DNA from: Chaetoceros tenuissimus
Taxonomy: Eukaryota > Bacillariophyta > Thalassiosirophyceae > Chaetocerotales > Chaetocerotaceae
Reading direction: 5' to 3'
Assembly (NCBI GenBank): GCA_021927905.1
Contig: BLLK01000038.1
Span: forward strand, 1,736,001 to 1,800,000
Length of the DNA stretch: 64,000 bases
Every line of letters begins with the position of its first letter. The first letter of the stretch is position 1. The notes beneath the pieces are model-generated. The model saw only the letters and a list, made by a program, of their open reading frames with translations. It did no database searches and was not told the origin of the DNA. Below are positions 51,308-60,734 of this stretch, piece by piece. Made by a program: the position numbers and the translations under genes.

Positions 51308-52852
51308 ATGCTTCCATTAGCAACACTAGCTTTCATTCCAGCACCTCCCAGTTATGGAGATGTTTGTACAGGAGCTTTAACTGATACCATGACGCACGCA
51401 ATTAGTTGTGCCGATGAGACAGGAGACATGGTTGTACAGAGAGGATTTCTTGATGTGTGTTCTCCTGATACTTTAATGTGCGATAGCGCAAATCTTTTGG
51501 CAATCTCGAGTTCTTTTTCAGTTTTTGCCATAACGTCTCAACTACAGCAACTAGGAGAGATAACTTTTACAGCTACAATAGTAATTTCATTTATACAAGC
51601 AGCATTAGCTCTATATCAATACCGATCGAATCCCAATGGCGAGTTGATATTTCCCCCCGGGCTGACATGTGGAATAGAATCGCCATCATCGCTAGATAAG
51701 AACATATTACTCAATACCTCGTCATCCCAGTCAGAAAAAACTAACAAAAGTAAATGGAAAGTACCAAGCGATCCTCTACAAGAGTTGCAAAAGCTATCTT
51801 CTGAAAGCGATAGACTTCTGGAAGAACAACAAAAAGAACCGCCAAACATTTACACACGAACTCTATTCAAAATCAATAGACTCATGGTGCTACTTCTTCC
51901 TTGGTTATTTCAACAACTCAATAACATTTTGACAAGAAACAGTCACATGTTTCATATATTCTTTATAATCAGTCTAGCATCCGCCTTTGACTTTTGGAAA
52001 CCATCCCCGACGCAACCATCCTATAATTCAAACTTATCCGTCATGAGAAATCTCAACAAAGGAAAGCAAAAGGTAGTAGTTTTAGGCGATTCATTAGCTA
52101 TAGGAATAGGAAGTGTAGAAATCTTTGATCCGAATAAAAACAATACAGTACCTATATCCAAAATTGAAAAACTCCATCATGACAAATCATCTTCGAAATC
52201 TGACATAAGTCCAGTATTCCCTCAAGTATTTGCTCAAACACTCGCGAAACGTTTGCAACAAAATGTACAATGGAGATCAGCGGGCGTAGATGGCGGCGCA
52301 TGCGATGATATTCGTACACATTTATTAGATATCATACAAGAAGAAGCATCTACAGGTCATCCTCCTGATGTCATTGTAGTCATTTGTGGAATCAATGATT
52401 TGAAAAAGTCTGTCTCCAATCCATTCAAACCGCAATCTACCCGAGCATTTCGACAAAGTATGGAAGACTTAATTGCTGAGATCAAAGAGTATGCTCCCAA
52501 TAGTCAGATTTTATTTCCCGCATTACCAGTTCAAATGTTTCACAAGAATAGCGTCGTGAATATATTACCATTGAGTTTCTTTTTGGATACCATTGTTGGT
52601 TTTTGGGATTCTCAGAAAAAGTGGGTGAGTGATTTGAGTAAAGATGTCATGTATGTTGGATTGACAACGAGAGAAATTATGAGTTGGTATCAAGATGGCG
52701 ATGATGATGAAGGGAATACTTTGATCAGTGCCGATGGTGTACATCCGAATAAACGGTGCTATGCGCATTGGGCTTTGACGATTGGAGAAAAGTATTGCGA
52801 TAGTATTTTGAAGAGCCGAGATGAAGCCGCTAGTCGTATTACAGCAAGTTGA
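51308..52852 (+). CDS. Membrane-anchored SGNH/GDSL hydrolase
   Basis: A 514-aa single-exon protein. The N-terminal half holds one hydrophobic segment (FTATIVISFIQAALALY) and a second membrane region (INRLMVLLLPWLF to IFFIISLASAF). The C-terminal half is an SGNH hydrolase: block I VVVLGDSLAIGIGS with the nucleophile Ser, block II with Gly in AGVDGGACDD, block III VVICGINDL with the Asn, and block V DGVHPN with the Asp-x-x-His pair. These are the four residues naming the family, so an active esterase, lipase or deacetylase is expected; the substrate is unknown. The 3' end of this gene recurs as a fragment at 60547-60672 inside the adjacent LRR cluster. Confidence 0.8.
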   Translation: MLPLATLAFIPAPPSYGDVCTGALTDTMTHAISCADETGDMVVQRGFLDVCSPDTLMCDSANLLAISSSFSVFAITSQLQQLGEITFTATIVISFIQAALALYQYRSNPNGELIFPPGLTCGIESPSSLDKNILLNTSSSQSEKTNKSKWKVPSDPLQELQKLSSESDRLLEEQQKEPPNIYTRTLFKINRLMVLLLPWLFQQLNNILTRNSHMFHIFFIISLASAFDFWKPSPTQPSYNSNLSVMRNLNKGKQKVVVLGDSLAIGIGSVEIFDPNKNNTVPISKIEKLHHDKSSSKSDISPVFPQVFAQTLAKRLQQNVQWRSAGVDGGACDDIRTHLLDIIQEEASTGHPPDVIVVICGINDLKKSVSNPFKPQSTRAFRQSMEDLIAEIKEYAPNSQILFPALPVQMFHKNSVVNILPLSFFLDTIVGFWDSQKKWVSDLSKDVMYVGLTTREIMSWYQDGDDDEGNTLISADGVHPNKRCYAHWALTIGEKYCDSILKSRDEAASRITAS

Positions 52853-52961
52853 AATTTTGCAGTGGAAGTTTAGGAAATGATATCAGTTTAATCTCTTTAA
52901 AATTTGATCGTATGAGGTAGTCCACATTCTTAGTTTAGTTTCGTTTATAGAATATCTAAAT

Positions 52962-53771
52962 TTACACTGCCTCACCCATCATCTCCAAAACATACCTTTT
53001 CACAACTGAACATTGGTCAATATCTTCGGCAAAGGGATTCACTTCTAGATATTGAGTTGGGGTGATGCCTATCCGGTTCTTCCTCTGGAAAGACATCAAT
53101 CCTTGTCTCTTCACTATTTCATAAATGACTTGAGCGATTGGGTTGAAGGACGAGCATGCACGGTGAAGAGCAAATCGGTCATCATTTCCGTGGATGTTTT
53201 TGATCCAAAAGTTGACGTTCGAATTGGTAATATTATCATATAAACCATCATGTAGCGGTATTCCATATGGAGATGCTCTCAACAATTTAGTTCTACCAAT
53301 TACACATTCTCCAAGTTGTGTTTGTCGAGGAACACTCAAGATGATCAATTCTTTACAGCCACGAAAAGCATCTCTATCAATCTGGCTACAGAGTGGCGGA
53401 ATGAATATTGACGAAAGAGATTCACAGTACCAGAATGCACTGTCTCCAATGAATTCAACAGTTCTTGAAAGCTTGACAAACTCGAGAATCTTGCAATACC
53501 CGAAAGCACTTCTCTCAATTCTTCTGACAGAATCAGCCATGATGACAGTCTTGACATTCCTACAAAACTGGAAAGTATCTGGAGGAATCACTTCAACTCC
53601 AGGAAGAACTATTACTACTTCCCAAGTTTGCCTCTCTTCCCAATCATAGATAAGAAACTCATCATTCTCTCCATCCAATAGTATCTCACCGTTGTAAAAG
53701 AAAGTTTTCTTGTCTTTGTACATCCGACTACCAGGAATGAATCGCCGCCACTCCTCCGTCTGAACCCTCAT
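52962..53771 (-). CDS. BspA-type leucine-rich-repeat protein, cluster copy 1
   Basis: A 269-aa single-exon protein; the start is set by the MRVQTEEWRRFIPG opening shared by all cluster members. After a short N-terminal cap (YKDKKTFFYNGE) come about four LRR_5/BspA-type repeats, each with an IPxxxFxxCxxLxxVxxxxSVRRIxxxAFxxC-like pattern. A conserved C-terminal module (FALHRACSSFNPIAQVIYEIVKRQG) follows and ends GIT-x-x-QYLEVNPFAEDIDQ. There is no signal peptide, so it is probably intracellular and acts in protein binding. Large, recently expanded families of this kind occur in diatoms; the function is unknown. It is convergent with the SGNH hydrolase. Confidence 0.85.
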   Translation of the reverse strand: MRVQTEEWRRFIPGSRMYKDKKTFFYNGEILLDGENDEFLIYDWEERQTWEVVIVLPGVEVIPPDTFQFCRNVKTVIMADSVRRIERSAFGYCKILEFVKLSRTVEFIGDSAFWYCESLSSIFIPPLCSQIDRDAFRGCKELIILSVPRQTQLGECVIGRTKLLRASPYGIPLHDGLYDNITNSNVNFWIKNIHGNDDRFALHRACSSFNPIAQVIYEIVKRQGLMSFQRKNRIGITPTQYLEVNPFAEDIDQCSVVKRYVLEMMGEAV

Positions 53772-54302
53772 ATTGAAAGGCAGTTGGCACACAGCTAGAG
53801 TCTAGCTAGTCTTAGCAATAAGATCAATGGGATGTAGAAAAACTAGAGTATTCCTGGAAATGCCTTCTTAGCTTAGCACTTCTTCTTCATCTTTTGCTAC
53901 TTGCTCTGAGCCAATGACTATCAATTTTTGTCTACAAAACGAAGTAAGGAAAGGGAAGCAAAGGACAACAGTTTCAGTTAGAAAAGATCTCGTATTCTCT
54001 TCTCTCCGCCGATTTTGATGCCTGAAGTAACGATCCTGTAATAAAATCAATCAGAGACCATTGTCATATCTTCCTATGTCATATTTACAGTAATATTCTG
54101 AAACTGGCAATGGTTATCTTATTATACTTTTAGATATTCTGTTTATTTTATTCTTGTACACTTCCAATGACGGATCTCTCCTGTCAGCAGATAGAAAAGG
54201 ACAGCTTCCTTTATGCGACTTATATCAGTGTAATTATTTTGGACATCTTATCTTTCTAAATATACGACCTCTTTAGTTTAGTTTCATGTACAACACATCA
54301 AA
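53772..54302. other. Intergenic region between LRR copies 1 and 2
   Basis: These 531 nt contain the conserved upstream block of copy 1 (53904-53975). At 54090-54240 lies a stretch resembling 57825-58010 (shared ctgaaactggcaatgg-type and ccaatgacggatctctc segments). This marks an old duplication of flanking DNA. Confidence 0.5.
53904..53975 (-). promoter_or_regulatory. Conserved LRR-cluster upstream block, copy 1
   Basis: Shared top-strand elements are gagccaatgactatc, tttgtcta and gaaagggaagcaaagga. Read with the gene, this places an ATTGG (inverted CCAAT) about 140 bp before the ATG. Nearly the same block precedes copies 3, 4 and 5. Confidence 0.6.
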
Positions 54303-55114
54303 TTACACTGCCTCGCCCATCATCTCCAAAACAAATCGTTTCATGAAGGCATGTTGGTCAATATCTTCCGCAAAGGGATTCGCTTCTAAATATTGCAAAG
54401 GAGTGATGCCTATCTTGTTCTTCCTTTGGAAAGACGTCAATCCTTGTCTCTTTACAATTTCATAAATGATCTGAGTCATAGGGTTAAAAGATGAGCATAC
54501 ACGGTGAAGAGCAAATTCCGCATCATCTCCGTTTATATTTTGATCCATTCGTGGACATTCTCATTGATATCGAAATCGTAGGAACCGTTTTGAAGTACTT
54601 CAAAGGGAGATGCTCTGATCAATGCCGTATCTTCAATCATCTTGCTACCAAGTCGAGTGTGTTGAGGAACATGTAAGATGATCAACTTTTTACAACCTTG
54701 AAAGGAACCATAGTACATCTCTCTACATGATGGCGGAATGAATATTGATGGCAGAGAAGTGCAATCTTCAAATGAATCTATGCCAATGTAGTCAAGGTTT
54801 CTTGACAGCTTAATAAAGACGAGACTCCAGCAATTATGGAAAGCCCAGTCTTCAATCCTTCTGACAGAATCTGACATGATGACTGTCTCAAGTTGATTGC
54901 ATTTACGGAAAGTTGCATAAGGAATCACTTCAACACCAGGTAGCACAATAAGAACCTTCCAAGACTCTCTCTCTTGTTCATCATAGATACGAGGCTCGTC
55001 AGACTCACTCTTCGTACTGTATAGTGGCTCTCCGTTCCAAAAGAGAGTTTTCTTGCCTTTGTACATCCGGATTCCAGGAATGAACCGCCGCCACTCCTCC
55101 GTCTGAACCCTCAT
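54303..55114 (-). pseudogene. BspA-type LRR protein, cluster copy 2, frameshifted
   Basis: Starts with the family MRVQTEEWRRFIPG at 55114 and reads in frame through the repeats to ENVHEWIKI, where a stop follows. The remaining C-terminal module (DAEFALHRVCSSFNPMTQ, YEIVKRQG) continues in another frame to 54303. Alignment with intact copies places a single-base loss in an A-run (T-run on the top strand near 54537-54541). There is no intron signal. It could also be a sequencing error in a homopolymer. It lacks the conserved CCAAT-containing upstream block seen before copies 1, 3, 4 and 5, which supports decay. Confidence 0.75.
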
Positions 55115-55605
55115 ACTAAATAAAAGAGACTCTCCAATGAAATAGCGACAAGGGCAAAGCTTTGAAAGTACGCGAAGAGTGGTAACCAGCTAATGATAAT
55201 CAAACTCGAAACTAAAAGCGCTTCTCTTAGCTTCCGAATATGAAAAATCTTTTTAACCGCCTCTAACGGTTACGAGACGAGTTACAAATTGGAAATAAAA
55301 GGGCAGAGATTAACTTTCACTTGCTAATCTATATCAATAATTTTTTCATTTTAGATGATGTTTCGAGTAAGAATATAGACACGTGGAAGAGTTAATTATA
55401 TAAGGTATGCAAAAATAGAATTAATATACGAGTAGTAACTGAGGAGAAAATACTCGTAGAGAGTTGTCAATAGGGAGACCTATTCGTTGGCATGGTATTA
55501 GTGTTAAAGTAGTATATTTACGGAAAGAGAGGTCTTGTGCTTTGACAAAATTTGAAGAGTGGCTTTTATTGATGTTCCATCGTAGATAGAACGTCACCTT
55601 TCATT
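55115..55605. other. Intergenic region between LRR copy 2 and bestrophin-like gene
   Basis: These 491 nt are AT-rich with no gene, RNA or repeat recognised. The upstream block found before the other LRR copies is absent. Confidence 0.45.
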
Positions 55606-57441
55606 TCATCTTTTACCCGGAAAATATTCGAAATAATTTCCTCTGGATCTGAATCTTGTGCTTTCTGTTTTTCCTGCACCTTCGGATATATTCTCATTCT
55701 CTTCCTTATTGTGAAATAATGGGTTATCAGTATTGCGCTGAGAATCTCTTCTAATCATTTTACCAACAGCAGCAAATCTGGTGTTTCCATCTATGGACTG
55801 GTCTTCAATGATGTCATCGCAGTAGCTACTCCGTAATGATTGGAATAAATTCATCTCAGTAGAAGCAATAAGATTTTCCAGCCCAATACCATCACGAGCT
55901 ACAAATGGATCCTCCAATCTCCAAAATAATAAGAAAGGGATTTTTATGGAGAGCAATGTGATGAATGTGCCAAAAAAGGCAGATGGCTGGACACAGTTGT
56001 AACTTGCGTTGGTATCGGAGTAAAGAGTAATTGGATATCCCACGACTATGAGAATCGTATAGAGAGAAACAACAGCTCTCATTCCAAGGATGTATTCATT
56101 TGGGTTGTCACGTAGAAACAGATCTCCCCATTCTGCCATCGTTCCTCTTACCATGCATACCTTTTCATTTATTACTTTTGCCTTACTTTCAAGAAACTGT
56201 TTTGAGGATAAAGCAAGCAGTTTATCTATTTCAGAAAGTAGCGAAGAACATATGCTATCTCGAAGCTTTTTCCCTCTTGCAGTAAAAGCCTCGGCTTCTG
56301 ACTCTGTCAATATTTTCAGAAATACTAGATGTGACAAGTCATCATCATTTTTGAACTCTTCGCGCAAGCGCGGTTTGTAAACAAGGATATGCAGAGTGTT
56401 CATGAGCCTATAAATCTTGTACAATATCAGCTTTTCTTCGTCGCTTATGTCGGAATATGGGATACTTCCAACCAGTACTCCTATATCATGTAATCGACCG
56501 CAAACCTTATGACATGTGACCATGAAGGATCGCCATCTGTCAACAAGAAATGCTACATATCCTAGTAATAAGAATATTGGCAAAAATTTGAAGCTATCCA
56601 TCGTTCTAGAAAACGGTTGAACTTGTCCCATAATCCATTCTTTCAATTGTATCACGTTGTCGGTAGAGTTAACATCGGCATCGAAGCAAGCGGTCATTCT
56701 TTGTTCATACTTATGCATCATTGCGATTAGAGACGAACACATGTTCACAGCTACGGATAGAATGGTACATTTTAACATACCAATTTGCCAGAAAGCATCG
56801 TTTTTTAAGCAATACAGAATTGTTCGAGTAAACTCTGCCGTTGATAGAAACGACAATGGCATATATTCTGGAGGAAAGTCTGATGGTTGATTGATTCTCC
56901 TATCTCTATTGGGTCTCATGAAGTTTTGTGCTGAACGAAATGTATCCTTCAAAGGTTTTGGAATGTCATTCAATATAAACGCCACAGTATCTTTCTTCGA
57001 ATGTTGAACTTGGTTTTCCTCATCTGAATCTTTATATTTCGAAAGTGCATTTTTGATGCGACTGATATCTGTGCTAATCGCGATGCTTTTAGTTTTTTCG
57101 ACATTTAGAGTCTTCATTCTCCAAATGAACACAAACATGAGGAGAATCATGAGCATAAGCTGGCACATAATGTAAGTCCAGCATGTCGCAGTTGAAGTTT
57201 CCCCATCGATGCATCCATTGGAGGAAAAGCAAATGTCGAATTGAGGGGTACAGGAGTCGTCTAAGTCCATGCTATAAGTGTTTCGATATTCTATTATGAA
57301 ATGCAATGATTGATATGCAAAACGTAGTATCAAAAGATAGTTATATGATAACAAAATGCAAATAACGAGTATTGAGTAAGAAACTGCATGGATTGTGGGG
57401 CACTTCCTTATTCGGTCTAAACAGGTGCTCTTTGACTCCAA
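55606..57441 (-). CDS. Bestrophin-like multi-spanning membrane protein
   Basis: The open frame runs 611 codons from a TTG. No in-frame ATG lies upstream before a stop (taa at 57466-57468). The first ATG is at 57270, giving 554 aa, but this would drop a clear first span (SYSILVICILLSYNYLLIL). An upstream exon or non-ATG start is therefore possible. There are about six hydrophobic segments. The part with FLPIFLLLGYVAFLVDRWRS, KIYRLMNTLHILVYK and the late LEDPFVARDGIGLENLI resembles the RWW, RYxxL and NPFGxDxxD regions of bestrophin anion channels, though only loosely. It sits inside the LRR cluster. Anion-channel function is tentative. Confidence 0.45.
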   Translation of the reverse strand: MESKSTCLDRIRKCPTIHAVSYSILVICILLSYNYLLILRFAYQSLHFIIEYRNTYSMDLDDSCTPQFDICFSSNGCIDGETSTATCWTYIMCQLMLMILLMFVFIWRMKTLNVEKTKSIAISTDISRIKNALSKYKDSDEENQVQHSKKDTVAFILNDIPKPLKDTFRSAQNFMRPNRDRRINQPSDFPPEYMPLSFLSTAEFTRTILYCLKNDAFWQIGMLKCTILSVAVNMCSSLIAMMHKYEQRMTACFDADVNSTDNVIQLKEWIMGQVQPFSRTMDSFKFLPIFLLLGYVAFLVDRWRSFMVTCHKVCGRLHDIGVLVGSIPYSDISDEEKLILYKIYRLMNTLHILVYKPRLREEFKNDDDLSHLVFLKILTESEAEAFTARGKKLRDSICSSLLSEIDKLLALSSKQFLESKAKVINEKVCMVRGTMAEWGDLFLRDNPNEYILGMRAVVSLYTILIVVGYPITLYSDTNASYNCVQPSAFFGTFITLLSIKIPFLLFWRLEDPFVARDGIGLENLIASTEMNLFQSLRSSYCDDIIEDQSIDGNTRFAAVGKMIRRDSQRNTDNPLFHNKEENENISEGAGKTESTRFRSRGNYFEYFPGKR

Positions 57442-58098
57442 TGTTGTGATTATTTGTTTGTGGATTTACGCGGTCTGTACGACAGACAGACAAGAGAACA
57501 GGCTTCTGGTCGACCGAAGCCAAGAAGCCCTTGTGAGAAGCCTCTGTCGCTATTAATATATTAGCCTCATTTATTAATCCCGTCGAGGGGTCCTACAGCT
57601 ACGTGCTACATTATGCAAAACGTAACGCATTAGTAGAATCTTCAAAATACAACCAATACACTTCTTTCAATGCAAGATACTTTGATAATACTATCAAATT
57701 TTTTACCAGCCATATAGTCTTGGAACTTGGATGAAGAAATGTACGAGCAAGCGGTACGAGTATGATAGCATTATTTCGAAATTTCTCTTGCTTCTTTTTC
57801 TATGTAATCTTCTTTGAGTACCACTCTAAAACTGGCAATGGTAATTGTATTGTACATAAGATTAGTTTGATAGTATTCCTATTTACTTATTTTTTTTTCT
57901 TGTAACTTGGTGGATTAAAGTAGCCGGTAGGAAATGCGATTTCTTGGGCTCTTATTCCAATGACGGATCTCTCATGTCAGAAGACAGAAAAGGTTATTTT
58001 CATTTATGGAAATGGTAGAATTATAATCTATTTACAAAAACTTTCATCTTTTGAAGGAGCATTTATTTTTTAATTCAGTTCATGTATAGGGCATCAAT
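57442..58098. other. Intergenic region between bestrophin-like gene and LRR copy 3
   Basis: A 657-nt stretch. It includes a palindrome-rich part (about 57500-57540, tctggtcgaccgaagcc) and, from about 57825, DNA resembling 54090-54240. The latter marks it as the duplicated 3' flank of an LRR gene. No gene was recognised. Confidence 0.5.
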
Positions 58099-58908
58099 TT
58101 ACGCTGCTTCTCCCATCATCTTTAAAACATACCTTTTCATAACCGAACATTGGTCAATATCTTCTGCAAAGGGATTCGCTGCTAAATATTCCAAATGAGT
58201 GATGTCTATCTCGTTCTTCTTTTTGAAGGAGGTCAGTCCTTGTCTTTTCACGATTTCATAAATGATCTCATTCAAAGGGTTGAAAGAGGAGCATGCTCGG
58301 TGAAGAGCAAATCGGTCATCATTTCCGTGGATGTTTTTGATCCAATTGTTGACATTCTCGCTGATATTAGTACGATAGTAACCGGATTGATTTATTGCAA
58401 AAGAAGATGATCTGATCAAAGCAGTATCACCAATCACATTTCCTCCTAGCTGTGTTTGTCTAGGAACATTGAAGATGATAAGCTTTTCACAGCCAAAAAA
58501 TGCACTCCTTTCAATCTCTCTACATGTTGGCGGAATAAAGATTGAAGCCAGCGATTCACACCAACGGAAAGCACCATATCCCACGAATTCCAGATTTCTC
58601 GAAAGTTTTACAAAAACCAGACTCTGGCAGATATCGAAAGCCATATGACCAATTCTTCGTACAGAATCACTCATGATAACGGTCTCGAGTTTTTCACAAC
58701 CTCCGAAAGTATCTGGAGGAATCACTTCGACTCCTGGTAATACGATGATGACTTCCCACGACATTTGCTCTTCTTGATCATAGAGAAGAAACTCGTCGTT
58801 CTCATCATCCCACAGAATCTCTCCATTGTAAAAGAGAGTCGTCATCTTTCCTTGGTACATTCTCACACCGGGAATAAATCGCCGCCACTCTTCCGTCTGA
58901 ACCCTCAT
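58099..58908 (-). CDS. BspA-type leucine-rich-repeat protein, cluster copy 3
   Basis: 269 aa from the conserved ATG (MRVQTEEWRRFIPGVRMYQG). It has the same architecture as copy 1: cap, about four LRR_5 repeats (VIPPDTFGGCEKLETVIMSD, IGHMAFDICQ, VGYGAFRWCE, IERSAFFGCE), then the conserved C-terminal module ending AAPFAEDIDQ-like (AANPFAEDIDQCSVMKRYVL). The frame is intact. A conserved upstream block lies at 59049-59120. Confidence 0.85.
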   Translation of the reverse strand: MRVQTEEWRRFIPGVRMYQGKMTTLFYNGEILWDDENDEFLLYDQEEQMSWEVIIVLPGVEVIPPDTFGGCEKLETVIMSDSVRRIGHMAFDICQSLVFVKLSRNLEFVGYGAFRWCESLASIFIPPTCREIERSAFFGCEKLIIFNVPRQTQLGGNVIGDTALIRSSSFAINQSGYYRTNISENVNNWIKNIHGNDDRFALHRACSSFNPLNEIIYEIVKRQGLTSFKKKNEIDITHLEYLAANPFAEDIDQCSVMKRYVLKMMGEAA

Positions 58909-59429
58909 TCCTGAAAGAGATCTGATCACAAAGGCACAGTCTAGCTAGTCTAAGCAGTAAGATCAACAAACATGAGAAAAGCTGTACAATGGGAGCTGCT
59001 TCTATGCTGTCTTTTTCAGCGCTTCTCGTTCTCGCTCAAAATAGATGTCTTGAGCCAATGACTATCGATCTTTGTCTAACAGAAAGAAGTAAAGAAAGGG
59101 AAGCAAAGGAAAATAGATGAGAAAAGATCTTCTCGCTTCTCTGCGCCGAATTTTCCAAAAAATGCTAGAGTTTGTTGAGACTAGATGAAGATATTATTTT
59201 AGAACTCCTTACCTAGCTTACTTTTATTCCTTTGCTTACTTTTAGATAGCATCTATTTTTTCTTTCAACTTTAACATGACGATGGAGATGTAAAAAATTG
59301 AATTAACATAGTACTGAAATTCGAACAACGGAAGAGAAAGTACTCGTACCATAATTGCAGTAGATTGATATATTTTTATCTCATTGCTCGAGAAGCGTTT
59401 TATTAGTTTAAAGACAGAATTATTATAGA
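58909..59429. other. Intergenic region between LRR copies 3 and 4
   Basis: 521 nt holding the conserved upstream block of copy 3 (59049-59120), followed by AT-rich DNA without recognisable genes. Confidence 0.5.
59049..59120 (-). promoter_or_regulatory. Conserved LRR-cluster upstream block, copy 3
   Basis: Contains gagccaatgactatcgatc, tttgtcta and aaagaaagggaagcaaagga in the same order and spacing as the other copies. It lies about 145 bp before the ATG at 58908. Confidence 0.65.
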
Positions 59430-60233
59430 TTACACTGCCTCACCCATCATCTCCAAAACATACCTTTTCATGATGGTATTTTGGTCAATATCCTCGGCAA
59501 AGGGATTTGCTTCTAAATATTCCAAAGGAGTGATGCCTATCTGATTCTTCTTCTTGAATGACATCAATCCTTGTCTTTTCACAATTTCATAAATGATCTG
59601 AGTCATAGGATAGTAAGACGAACACGCTCGATGAAGAGCAAATTCTGCGTCATTGCCGTTGATATTTTTGATCCAATTGTTGATGTTTGTATTAATACTA
59701 GCATCATATTCTCCATATTGATTTAATTCAAAAGTAGATCCTCTGATCAAAGCAGTATTTCCAATCACATGTTCTCCAAGTCGAGTGTGTTGAGGAACAT
59801 TGAAATTGATCAGTTTATGACAGGCTGCAAATGCAACATCACCAATCTCTCTACATGATGGTGGGATAAAGATTGACAAAAGAGAGAAACATGCACAGAA
59901 TGCATTCTCTCCGATGCATTCCAGATTTCTTGAGAGTTTCACAAACTCGAGACTCTTGCAGTAAACGAAAGCACTTTCTTCAATTCTCTTGACTGTATCA
60001 CTCATGATGACTGCCTCAAGATTTCCGCTATTGAAAGTACTTTGAGGAATCACTTCCACTCCAGGTAATATGATAATCACTTTCCACAATTCCTGCTCTT
60101 CTTCACTGTATATAAAATACTCTCCAGTAACTTCATCGTATAGAGTCTCTCCGTTGTAGAATAGAGTCTTCTTGCCTTTGTACATTCTGACTCCAGGAAT
60201 GAACCGCCGCCATTCTTCAGTCTGAATCCTCAT
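59430..60233 (-). CDS. BspA-type leucine-rich-repeat protein, cluster copy 4
   Basis: 267 aa, opening MRIQTEEWRRFIPGVRMYKG. It has the cluster architecture with LRR_5 repeats (VIPQSTFNSGNLEAVIMSD, IEESAFVYCK, IGENAFCACF, IGDVAFAACH) and the conserved C-terminal module (FALHRACSSYYPMTQIIYEI). It is two residues shorter than copies 1 and 3, in the first repeat. The frame is intact. Its upstream block is at 60393-60460. Confidence 0.85.
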   Translation of the reverse strand: MRIQTEEWRRFIPGVRMYKGKKTLFYNGETLYDEVTGEYFIYSEEEQELWKVIIILPGVEVIPQSTFNSGNLEAVIMSDTVKRIEESAFVYCKSLEFVKLSRNLECIGENAFCACFSLLSIFIPPSCREIGDVAFAACHKLINFNVPQHTRLGEHVIGNTALIRGSTFELNQYGEYDASINTNINNWIKNINGNDAEFALHRACSSYYPMTQIIYEIVKRQGLMSFKKKNQIGITPLEYLEANPFAEDIDQNTIMKRYVLEMMGEAV

Positions 60234-60392
60234 TTCTCAAAGAGATCTGATGACACAGCTAGTAAAGTCCAGTTAGTCTAAGCAGTAAGATCAATGAGAT
60301 GGAGAAAAATTTAAGCTACTCCTGAAGCTGCTTTTGTGGGCACGTGAGCACGTTAGCTGAAAGATATTATTGTTGGCTGAAAGATATTATAT

Positions 60393-60460
60393 CTTTGAGC
60401 CAATGACTATCGATCTTTGTCTAAATGAAGAAGTAAAGAAGGAGAAGTAAAGGACAAAAG
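60393..60460 (-). promoter_or_regulatory. Conserved LRR-cluster upstream block, copy 4
   Basis: Contains gagccaatgactatcgatc, tttgtcta and a slightly diverged gaagtaaaggacaaaag tail. It lies about 160 bp before the ATG at 60233. Confidence 0.65.
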
Positions 60461-60546
60461 ATAGAAAAGATTCTTTTTTGAATATTCAATTTTAGATGAA
60501 ATTTGATAGAAAATCTTTAGTCTCTACTCTGCAATGATTGATTGAC

Positions 60547-60672
60547 CTGACCATTGCAGAAAAGTATTGCGATAGTATTTTGAAGAGTCGAGATGAAGCC
60601 ACCAAAATTGCAGCCGCTGAAGTTAAAAAAAGTGATGTCAATGTAAACTATTTAGAACTTATGATCCTTTGA
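60547..60672 (+). pseudogene. Relic 3' fragment of an SGNH hydrolase gene
   Basis: The first 54 nt match the 3' end of the SGNH hydrolase coding region (near 52774-52827) at about 50 of 54 positions. They encode LTIAEKYCDSILKSRDEA versus LTIGEKYCDSILKSRDEA. The frame continues with a different tail to a stop at 60672. No upstream part of the enzyme (no GDS or GIND motif) precedes it, so it cannot be functional. Like the intact gene, it lies on the plus strand and faces the 3' end of an LRR copy. Confidence 0.85.
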
Positions 60673-60734
60673 AGTATTATTCTTTTTACTTTAGTTTTGT
60701 TTAGTTTCACTTGCAATATATCTGATGGTCTAAA

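Larger units (their letters stand above)
60234..60734. other. Intergenic region between LRR copies 4 and 5
   Basis: 501 nt with the upstream block of copy 4 (60393-60460) and, from 60547, a fragment of the SGNH hydrolase 3' end. That fragment links this DNA to 52780-52920. Confidence 0.6.
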
